Made by a program: the position numbers and the translations under genes. This document shows positions 25,120 through 34,789 of a stretch of 64,000 nucleotides of DNA, piece by piece. The stretch covers positions 3,410,001 to 3,474,000 of the forward strand of contig NW_006917093.1 in the NCBI RefSeq assembly GCF_000516985.1, in the 5' to 3' direction. The notes under the pieces were generated by a model. It ran no database searches. It saw nothing but the letters and a program-made list of their open reading frames with translations, and was not told the DNA's origin. The DNA is from Pestalotiopsis fici W106-1 (taxonomy: Eukaryota > Ascomycota > Sordariomycetes > Amphisphaeriales > Sporocadaceae). Numbering within the stretch: position 1 is the stretch's first letter; each line of letters starts with the position of its first letter.

Positions 25120-26201
25120 TTATTCAGCATTGGCCTTTGGAATTTCGCCATGAACAGGGTTGGCCTCAGATGCAGTCGTCTCGGCCCCTAGCCTTTCTTG
25201 TCCATCGACAATGGCTTTATCTGCCTCTCTAGCAGCATCTAGAGCCTCATCATCAGTAGTACCAGCAGCTGCCAAGATGGCATTCGCCTCAGCCTGGTGA
25301 GCCATGACTGGACAGCCGGCAGCAGCGGCAGCGGCCGCCATCTCCTTTTTCACGACACCTTCCGGTGCAACCTGCCGAAACATCTCGACCGGGTCGAACC
25401 AAGTCTCGAGCTTGGTGATTTGGAACTTGGGGCTCAAGTGCGCCACGGTGACGCCCTGGATATCAATAGGTCCGCCATGAGCTTTGGCTGTGACCTTTTC
25501 TCCGTCGCTGTCAACGAATCACATCAGCAAACGTGGCCGGTCATTACTTTGGCTGTAACACGACATCTTGAAGGCTTACTGGTTCCAGCCGACATAGTCC
25601 TCCTTCATGACTCCCCAGTGTCTCCATCGGAACGCCACAACGGGTGGTCCGCTGTAGACCTCGAGGACCTCCCAGGCAAACGTGGGCATCATTCGTTTGA
25701 ACGTCTTGTGGCTCGAAGCAAAGTCCGAGTGACGGGGACTGTAGTACTCGTTGGGCGCGATGACAGCGTTGTACGTCCCAATTTTGACCATGGACTCGGC
25801 CGACTGCGCAGGCCCGCCGTTGATGGCAAACGTGTACGTCTCGGGATCCACGGTCCTCCAGTCAGAGACGGCAGTCTTGAAGGAGGCTTCGATCTCCCAG
25901 TTCTTGACTAGATTCTGGACGAGATCCTCAAGAGACCCGGGTGCATGAGACTGTTGTTTCGCTGTAAAATACGACATTAGCACAACATATATCATAGATC
26001 ATCTTTGTAACAGTGTCTTTGATAACATTAGGTAGGCTTCAACTTACTCTCGGTAAATACTTTCCGGGTGTTGGTATAATCCGGAGGCTTGCCGAAGCGC
26101 CATGCTGCTTGGGAATCTCCAAGGACAGCATTCTGATCCGTCATGTAGTCGGGTAGAACAGGTGCCTCGGAAGGCGGCGGTGGCGCTTCTGCTGATGCCA
26201 T
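25120..26201 (-). CDS. 'Pathogen-related' protein homolog, SnoaL/NTF2-like fold, 307 aa
   Basis: Function unknown. It resembles the family named after the barley pathogen-related protein, which has a SnoaL-like (NTF2) fold. Exons in coding order are 26201-26048, 25961-25580 and 25507-25120; all phases close. The ATG at 26201 (MASAEAPPPPSEAP) is the first on this frame. Family-like strings in order: WRFGKPPDYTNTRKVFTE (~35-50); GSLEDLVQNLVKNWEIEASFK; FAINGGPAQSAESMVKIGTYNA; SSHKTFKRMMPTFAWEVLEVYSGPP; FRWRHWG; then KVTAKAHGGPIDIQGVTVAHL with KLETWFDPVEMFRQ. The last roughly 75 residues are an Ala/Glu-rich extension beyond the family core (starting with a run of seven Ala). No signal peptide is seen, so it is probably intracellular. 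The name does not imply a role in disease. Family call is good; biochemical role is unassigned. Confidence 0.85.
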
Positions 26202-28669
26202 CTTTACCAATAAAGGAAACCTTACTTTGCAACTTGTGTCTTCCTTTCAGAACGTGAAGAGTTCAGTGCCCAAAGAGAGGAGAGAGGTAGATGAGTTCAA
26301 CGGGATGTTGGGGCCAATAAATAATTCAAGCGCGCTTCCCTCTCAGGGCTCAGGGGCAGGTATAGTGTCAAGGGTTTTAAAAAAGCAATATCGCATGTAG
26401 TGATCATGACACTCGTTCTTGTCCTGCCTTTGTCCTACCTATCAGGGCGGTATCTGTCAGCCGGATAAATCAACCTCTACCATTCTAGAGCTATTCCCAC
26501 CACTGGTGGCAGATACAAAGGTAGTGGGGTGGTATTTTGTCAAAGCTTACATGCAGATGTTGCTGGCAAAAGTCATATCATGGCAAACCACCAGGTTGAT
26601 ATCATATCATGGTGTAGAATGCCCATTGGAGAAGCATGGGAAAATACCAACCAGCCGGTCTAGCTGTCGTGGACTCTGTCAAGCCAGAAACACGGCATCT
26701 TTGCAAAATCTCAGTGGCACTGGCTGGGTCGGCACTTAGGGGGGCGTGCGACTCTTGTTGCTGGGAGCCTGAGACATGACAATAAGGTACCACCACGGCA
26801 CGATGTCGATAGAGTTCAAAGCAAGGGTCCGGGAGTTGTGGGCGAATTCCCACACACTTGGTGATTGGATCCCGTTTCCCATTACTTGACACAGAGGTGC
26901 GGCCTAGATGCGGCTTTTGGTGGTAGATTTGACTCCTCATTGTGATGCGTGGTTTTCCCCCCTCATGTATCTACCTACATAACTCGTACGGGATCTGATC
27001 TAGGTATGAGGCAGCCGATGGTTGTGGTGGACGAGTCGCACAGATCCCGCGAGCGAAATTTTACTTTATCTGGTCGCACAACCACGTGTGCAGCACCCAC
27101 GAGGATCACCAAAGTATATCTCATTGCTTTCTCGCATCTAGCAGCTCAGTCCGGGCCGTCCGAGGACGATGGGCATGGAGCGAGTAAAGAATGATTGGAT
27201 CTGGCAGGCTGGGCAGGGAAGAGGCATTCAAGGGCATTCTTTCCTTTGAGAGTACTTTTGGGTATCTATTGGTCCAAGGAGTAGATTAAGCTTTCAGACC
27301 ATTAACACGAGGCTTGAGACATGCGGGTGGTCTTTCAGCCTCCCCCAAGATGGCCCAATGGGAGGGCACTGAGCGGCAGGAGCGGGTCGTGAAGTTTGTT
27401 TTCTTCTTCAACATGATGGATCATTGACGGTGGGTACAGTTCGTTAGCCATCATCGTGGCGTCAGTTTCCCGCGCGACTCAATATATTTCTCGCGTGGTA
27501 GAAGGTTGAGAGGCGTTGTCGATTTGAGCTGGCAGTTGGCAATGATGTGCATGTTGGGGTGAGCAAGCGTCCCACCCGTAGGCCTGGAGTAATATAGTCT
27601 GCGTGGTCATATAGTGCTTGTATGCAAGTCGGTATAGTATTACGAAAATCAACCACTAAATATCAAACTGGTATGATGCGAGCGATGTGTCGTATCTTGT
27701 GAGATTGGGTAGGGAAAATTCTTTCATCTCAACAAAAATTGTTTTTTTTTCTTCTTCTTTCCCCGTGCTGTGGTGTTTTCCCCCTTTCTCTCTACCCAAA
27801 CCTTTGAAGAGAGTCATCAGTCATTCTGATGCTCCGATCGGACGGTCGATAATGTACTCATAGATTTTGTTCGACAGGATGGCGGAGAAGAAAAAGATAA
27901 GAAAAAGCTGCCCAGGCTGCTGGGGGTTGGTTGATCGACTCATCGCACACACGGAGTCCTAACCTATCCGTACCAACTAACCCACGTACCTAGCAGTGGT
28001 GTCCGTAACAGCAAAACGGTAAACGGGATCAGAAAACCGGCCTTTGACCTTCACACTTTGCTTACCCCATTCTATCTACGAATGATGTGACGTGAATTTC
28101 CACCTAGAGCGATCACGTCATTTTTCTAGTCCCAATATCGCCCTTCTGACGGTTTTATGTGGGTACTTGGTCTTGCGGGCGAGAATGGCTGCGGCGCGCA
28201 AGTAACGGCTTAACAGGCACCGGCTACCCCAGGTTTGCACGGCACAGCGGATATCGGAGAAGGTGGGAAGCTGCCAGGGACCGTACCTATCGCTGCTTGC
28301 TAGATCCAAAAGCTCGCATGATTGCCTTAGAATTTATGATTTCTATTGAAACATTTTCTCCCTCGTCCCAATCCTCCCTCCCAATCACATATTTCAAAAA
28401 TACGAAAAAGCCAATTCTCCTGTACGGGCTATAACCGGGCGCTGCTTGTATCACTCTACAACCTCCAATTGACGGCCACCTTTTTAACCGGTCTCATTAC
28501 TATCATCAGCCTGTAATAGTAGTAGTCCGAACTCGGCAACCGGCCGTCTGTCACCGAACCCCACGAAACTGTGCTGGCCGCAGTGGCTGACAAGCAAGTC
28601 CCATCACATTCGGAAGCTTATTGTATTCACCACGCACATTACCACGAGTCGCAGTAACGACTAGCAAAC
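26202..28669. other. 2.5-kb intergenic region, divergent promoters of the pathogen-related and cystathionine beta-lyase genes
   Basis: Head-to-head spacer. No gene is supported. The half nearest the lyase gene holds an inverted repeat of CRE/E-box-like octamers (28088-28120) and pyrimidine-rich stretches. Open frames are short. Confidence 0.55.
28088..28120. promoter_or_regulatory. Inverted repeat TGACGTGA-N17-TCACGTCA upstream of cystathionine beta-lyase
   Basis: Perfect 8-bp arms (28088-28095 and 28113-28120) about 550 bp upstream of the lyase ATG. Each arm combines a CRE half-site (TGACG) with an E-box half-site (ACGTGA). In yeast, sulfur-pathway genes use Cbf1 (CACGTG) and Met4-type bZIP factors. 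The arms fit either class only partly, so binding is speculative. Confidence 0.35.
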
Positions 28670-30084
28670 ATGTCCGACACACCATCAAACAACAACGGCG
28701 GCTCCTCGTCCTCCAGCAACGACGGCACAAAGCCTGTCAACAAGGCAGTTGCCAAGGTCGATCTAGACGGCCACAACCTGCCTCCGTCGCCCGCTCCTTC
28801 GAGCCCTTCCGCCGGCCGCCGACGATACGCCCTTGCCACAGAGTTGGTCTATACCGAGACCAAAGACCAGTATGGCGCCTCGAGCATCCCCATCTACCAG
28901 TCCGCCACTTTCAAGCAGACATCTGCTGGCGGTGGCGAGGAGTATGACTACACACGATCTGGCAACCCCACGCGCACACACCTCGAGCGACATATGGCCA
29001 AGATCATGAATGCTACACGGGCTCTGGCAGTCGGCTCGGGAATGGGCGCTCTTGATGTCATTACCCGACTGTTGCGACCAGGAGACGAAGTCATCACTGG
29101 AGATGACTTGTATGGAGGCACCAACCGTCTGCTGACGTACCTTGCCACCAACCAAGGCATTGTTGTTCACCACGTCGATACGACCACCGTCAAGAAGGTC
29201 GAGGATGTGATTTCCGACAAGACAGCCATGGTCCTTCTCGAGACACCGACCAACCCTCTGATCAAGATTGTCGATATTACTTCCATTGCAAAGGCCGTAC
29301 ACGAAGCCAACCCCAAGGCTCTTGTGATTGTGGACAACACCATGCTCTCGCCCATGCTTTGCAACCCCCTGGAGCTTGGAGCAGACATTGTTTACGAGTC
29401 GGGCACCAAGTATCTGTCTGGTCATCACGATATCATGGCTGGTATTATTGCTTGCAATGACCCGGCCCTGGGCGACAAAATGTACTTTACTATCAACTCG
29501 ACTGGCTGTGGTCTCTCTCCCAATGACTCATTCCTTTTGATGAGGGGAGTCAAGACGCTCGCAATCCGTATGGAGAAGCAGCAAGCCAATGCACAGGCAA
29601 TTGCAGAGTTCCTCGAGTCGCACGGCTTCAAGGTGCGGTATCCTGGCCTCAAGTCTCACCCACAGTATGATCTCCATTGGTCTCTGGCACGCGGAGCTGG
29701 CGCTGTCCTCTCCTTTGAGACTGGTGATATCAAACTCTCGGAAAGGATTGTCGAGGCCGCCAAGATCTTTGGAATCAGTGTCAGCTTCGGCTGTGTCAAC
29801 AGTCTGATCAGCATGCCCTGCAGAATGAGCCATGCAAGCATTGATCCCAAGACAAGAGCCGAGAGACAAATGCCCGAGGACATTATCAGACTTTGCGTTG
29901 GAATTGAGGACGTGAACGATCTCATTGACGACCTGTCGCGCTCGGTACGTAACCACATCCAATCTGCCCCATGGCGTTTTACTAACACGCAACGCAGCTC
30001 GTGCAAGCCGGAGCCGTCACAATCACACTCGACGGATTTCAAGCTACTGAAGCCGTCCAGACTGGAGGAGCACCGGCATCTTGA
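28670..30084 (+). CDS. Cystathionine beta-lyase, PLP-dependent (Cys/Met metabolism family), 453 aa
   Basis: Predicted to cleave cystathionine to homocysteine, pyruvate and ammonia in methionine biosynthesis. Exons are 28670-29944 and 29998-30084. The 53-nt intron has GTACGT..CGCAG ends, and splicing gives the C-terminus LVQAGAVTITLDGFQATEAV..PAS. Motifs: SIPIYQSATFKQ; YDYTRSGNPTRTHLE; SGMGALDVITRLLRPGDE; TGDDLYGGTNRL; LLETPTNPL; IVDNTMLSP; and the PLP-lysine motif YESGTKYLSGHHDIMAG with K247. The first 50 residues are a Ser/Asn/Pro-rich extension before the family core (RRYALATELVY). Beta-lyase rather than gamma-lyase or gamma-synthase is chosen on overall resemblance to fungal Str3/met-2 sequences; the reaction cannot be proved from sequence alone. 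An unspliced transcript would stay open to 30244 with a different tail. Confidence 0.87.
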
Positions 30085-30368
30085 AGCCCATGTCCTGTCT
30101 GCAAAGACTCGCATACATGTCAAACCTATGCAATGCACGCAAGCCGCACCGTTAGAAGTGGACCTTGATGGCAGCATTGAATTGCACAGCGTCAAGGAGA
30201 GCATGATGGAAAATCAATATATTGAGAAAGCCCAAGACGCATAAAAGTCAATGTGCCTAACACCTCCCTGCAGACTGCCACTGATAGCAGTCGGCAGCCA
30301 AACTAATTACAGTGGAAAATACAAGACAACTCTGCCGCGAGACTCTCCGTGACCACTAGCAGACGTAC

Positions 30369-30673
30369 TTAGTTCCTGCGCAGCGTCAGTCTCATGATTC
30401 TGGAAAGAAAAACTACGTTGCGTCTCCTTACCTCATGGCAGCCTGTGCCAGTCGCTCACTTATGGAGACATCCGTTGATCTGCTATTCATCCAATTGTCC
30501 AGCATTGGCGACCTTTGCGGTGACGATTGCGCCGCAGTCACGGAGTTTGTCGAGGCAGGTGGCGAGGTAACCTGCAGACCGCCGCTGTGCACTCCATCTT
30601 GCAGGCTGACATGGGCAGGCTTAGATGATGACCCGTGTGTCGTGTTAGAGTTGCTGTGAACACTATGCGGCAT
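30369..30673 (-). CDS. Small protein of unknown function, 82 aa, 2 exons with 7-nt last exon
   Basis: I do not recognise the family. Exons in coding order are 30673-30432 and 30375-30369. The donor (AG|GTAAGG) and acceptor (GCGCAG|G) leave only G AAC TAA in the last exon, so the protein ends ..ERLAQAAMRN. The ATG has a good fungal context (caccATG). Residues 1-45 are Ser/His/Thr-rich. The second half is better ordered: SSPQRSPMLDNWMNSRSTD, then VSISERLAQAAMRN, a predicted short amphipathic helix. Two Ser-Pro sites look phosphorylatable. No signal peptide or membrane span. It ends 285 bp from the convergent lyase gene. Codon pattern and clean splice sites support a real gene; the model is moderately sure and the function unknown. 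Confidence 0.5.
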
Positions 30674-33600
30674 GGTGAACAAGTGGATGGATATCGATCT
30701 AGAGGAATAAAAAGGGTACCAGAGTTTTCAATAAAAGCGAAAAGACCAACGACTATGCTTTGAATTTTTATTTTTGCAAGGCGCGGGGTGAAAAAATCTG
30801 GGAGCGTGCTGCCATCAGAGAAACAAATATCGTCGCAATGCATCCTTTTGTACTTTGGGATGGGAACACCCACGACACACGGATTGCTTATTATCGTCAC
30901 CGGTGTTATCCAACATGCGCCTTCGACCCGACCATGAGGTATTGCAACGTGTACAGCGATCCGAGAGAGGACGGCAGAATATACGGCATCGTCGGATTGG
31001 CCTCTTGGAGCAAGGGCCTTAGCTTTCTGCAAGCCGAGCGAGCCAGCAGCGTCTATTGTCACGATGGTCGGCAGCCAGGGGCGGTACGACGTCGCCAGCT
31101 CGGAGACGATCGAGGAGGAGAATGCCCACCCCAAACCTCCAAACCCCCAAAAGAATGTCGGCCCAAAAACTCCCTTGCGGTCTTCTGTGCTGTACAGAGC
31201 CGTGTTACCACGTGCTTGTCGATCTGTTTGCCCCCAAAGAGTCGCCATGATGGCCAGCATTACACTGGACTGTACGAGCGAGGATATTGCCCAGGGGCAC
31301 GCCAATATCTGGTTGACCAATGTAAGTATTGGTTTGGGTGAGACAAGAAAAACCTGCCGGAGATGGGGGAAATAGTCGACCAAGATCGTGAGTACTAACC
31401 GCGCCGCTCATTTTTGGTGTATTGACAACTAACTCCCTCTGTGGTTGGTCAGTTGGGGCAGTCGGACCATGTAGGCATGTCAGCCCTCGACTCTATGACC
31501 CCAGACTCGTTTGTGCGCTCGATCGTCGGCACGGTCAAGCAACCTTGCATAAACACCGCCAGAGAACAGAAGGAAAGAAAAGAAATCCGCCAAAGATACC
31601 GCATTTCCCTTTGAACAGCTACTACATTCGCCATGTGTTTCCGTTTAATTTGCGGCGCATCGACCGGTGAAGATGAAAGAAGAGGACGACACAGCACATC
31701 TTTTAAAGCAAGGACTATTCTCCATCAACCGTGGTGTGTGAAGCTCGGGCGGCATGTTCTCGAAGACAATCAATGAATGCTACCCCAGGAATCCGGGGTC
31801 AAGAGTGTTGTCGCACAAGCTTGATAGCACTGATAACAGCGCTAGAAGATGAATTTTTGTTTTTTCGCATCTTTCCCCTACGCCATTCTCTTCTCTGTCT
31901 GCCTGGAGCTGCACAGTTCCGTCCGCTTTCATCTCGTCTATTTCCCATTTATTTTCATGTCTGTTCCCACTCAGGCATCTGGTCATCAGCGTAAAAGCAG
32001 AAAACCGTCTTGACGGCAAGACAGATTGGCTACAACAAGCGAATGACACAAGATACCGACCGCATATCCCGGCAAACCATTGGATGGCCTTATCTCGTAG
32101 GTCGAGTTCTGTCAACTTCACAAATGCCCCGATGCTGCTCGCCTCATTCCTTGTTGGTTGCCATTGGTCTAGCAATCTATCTCATCTGATTCGACCTAAC
32201 GATTTCCACACAGCTAAAGAAAAGACCTGGCCTTGGCGGATATGCATGAAGCCCAATGGCGGAAGCGGTGAGGAATTAGTCCTGATCGTCGGGCGACGAG
32301 AAGCAAGTCTCCTCGCATGTCGTCCAGCACACCGAGGGCAATTCTAAACATCATGTCAAGAAGCAAACACCTCTGCTGCTGCCAAAGAAAGAGCGAAGAG
32401 CGAGAGGCGAGATGGGCAGTGGCTCAAACCCTCTTCCCCCCACGCTGCCGTCCGCTTTGGCGCGAGCGACTTTTGTCCTTGCTCATGCCGCTAGCCATGG
32501 AGCATGTCACTCCATCATCACATCAGCAACCCTCGAGCCAACACGCAAAAGAAATATGACATATCGGATTTTTTGAGTCATTTATGCTCCATAACCGTAC
32601 TGGCCAAAAGGGGGGTCGCTGAAGGGCTCTTGCAGAACGACCGGTAGACGTTATTTTTGAGCATGGAATTGACAGGTCTGTCGCCGCGAATGTGAGAGCT
32701 GGTATCGCCTCAGCCTGGCGGACTATAGAGGGCTATGGTGATTTAAGAAGATCACGAACCGTACTCTCTCGAAGCCCGGTCTCCCACCACCTTCAATCGA
32801 AAGCAATCGTGGCCTCGCACAAGTCGAACCTCATGGTCCCAACCGTTGCGGTGGTGCTCAGCAGCTTGGACATGATGATTATGGCAACTAAGCAATGCTG
32901 TCAACTTCTCAGCCTTATGCACAAGTACAACAGTTGATCTTGTCATCATGTCGTCAAAGTTTACATCTTGACTTTTGGAACTGCCAGGGTACTTTTCATC
33001 CAGGATGAGGATCAGGTAATACCTTGACCCCTCAAAACTTCTCTCTATGGCTGATCAGCAAATGGCCATGCAAGTGTCCGTTGCGCACGATTCAAAGCAA
33101 ACCCGACGCAACGTTGTCATAAATGCCACTGCTGTCTTATCGATGGCAGGCTCAACACTACGCGAGATTCAGACAACGGGTCCACAGAAAGCAGAAACAT
33201 AAACCAAAAGGGAGACTTCTCTCGTGGGATTCACAGATCCTGCACTTTCCCGGTCTCTTGTAACGGTCCGTCCGACTAGTATCTCTTGGGTTAATGATGC
33301 TTAATGCTTGTGACCCCAAGTCGAATCCATCGTTACCTTGCCCAGAAGGATCAGTCTTTCGGTGAAGGCGTGCCCAGCAAGGTCTGCGGGTTTCCGCTTC
33401 ACTAAGCAAAGTCTTTTCTTTTTGGTTAGCCACGGATACCCCTTTGTTACCGAACTTGCACAAACAAATGGCTATCACCGGTCGACTCGAGATGATCGAT
33501 TTACGCGTATTCTTTCCTCAGATTTGATTTCCTGCTCTGAGGGAAAAAGACGATGAGGCTCCTTGACCAAGACGGTTTCCGAAAATAGCCCGAGTTCCCG

Positions 33601-34789
33601 CATCAGTAAATCGACTGGAGAAGGAAGACTTCTCCGCAAAAAGGAGATCGCCATGGGATTCGTACTCGCTTGGACCATGTGGTGCCCGACAACGTGGCAA
33701 ACAAGCCCGGTACATTTCGCCATGCGATCGAGGACTACGTTGTTTTTGCTACGCCTACCCTGATTTGTCAAAATGGCCGGGCCGACCTATGTCCAAGGCT
33801 AGGGAATCCCGTGGCCAGTACTTGCGGCTCGAGAGTCGCAAGGAAGTGGCAGATATCGGGAGGGGCTTCTTTTGGAGGGAGACATGCTCCTGCTCGAAGA
33901 TCCCCCGGTCCGGGTCAGAGGCTACTGGCATTGGGTTTCAAACATGCTTGATTTCTTATCACTTACCCATGTTCGGTTGGATGATCTGTGTCTGTTGCGA
34001 GTGGCGCGTCAATACAGCGGGATAGGGTTGGTACATTTCCTGTCACTGGCTGGCTAGAATACGACGTCAGTCCACTTCTGATGACCACGTCCAGCTAGGG
34101 CCTTGTAAACGTAGTGAGTGAACAGATATGGTCAGTTATGGTGAAGCCGGTCAGAGAAGCAAGACGTATCAGTGTAACCTCGATATTGTGAGGACCAAGC
34201 TTGACTCTTGATGCGTTGGACTCAGGAAAATTCCAACTATTGCATGCAGCAACGATGTGCCAAAGTCTCAAAAGCATGCGTTGCCTTGCAAGTGAGGGAC
34301 AGCGCCTACGGATAACTGATTTCAGGAGAATTCAATACATTCAATCAATCAATTTCAAATATGGCAATGATAAACTCCTCTGGCCTTGAACCTCAAGCCT
34401 GAATTCGTGCCACCCAAGTGCCCACAACCTGAAATTTTTGAGAAGTCTTGCAATGGCCAAGTTACGAAATTATGGAAGTTTTCACTGGTATGCTCAAAGA
34501 GACAGTACAAACACTACATAGTTCTTTATAAAGTGATAAGGCCGAACGATAATATGCAGATGCCTTGGGGCTTCATGGAGTCAACCATTGGCATTCTTTT
34601 TTTGAATCTGATTGGAAATATTGTATTTCTAGCAGAGCTAGACTTGAAATCATGGTATCTTCGCAGCCCGGGGAGCCATTCCCGCCCTTTCCGGCCTGAA
34701 CGCCTTTTCAACAATGTCTAGCCAATGTCTCGTCTCAGTCACCATGTTGATGACCTGGCTTTGATTTGATCCGCGCCCAGCGATCTGGC
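30674..34789. other. 4.1-kb region without a supported gene
   Basis: Longest gene-free stretch in the window. The part beside the 82-aa gene has an uninterrupted minus-strand frame of 281 codons (30538-31383) with no recognisable domain, an overlapping real exon in another frame at its 3' end, and no good translation start. The rest (31400-34780) has only short frames. No tRNA, rRNA or transposase was recognised. It may hold long leaders or non-coding transcripts. Confidence 0.5.
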
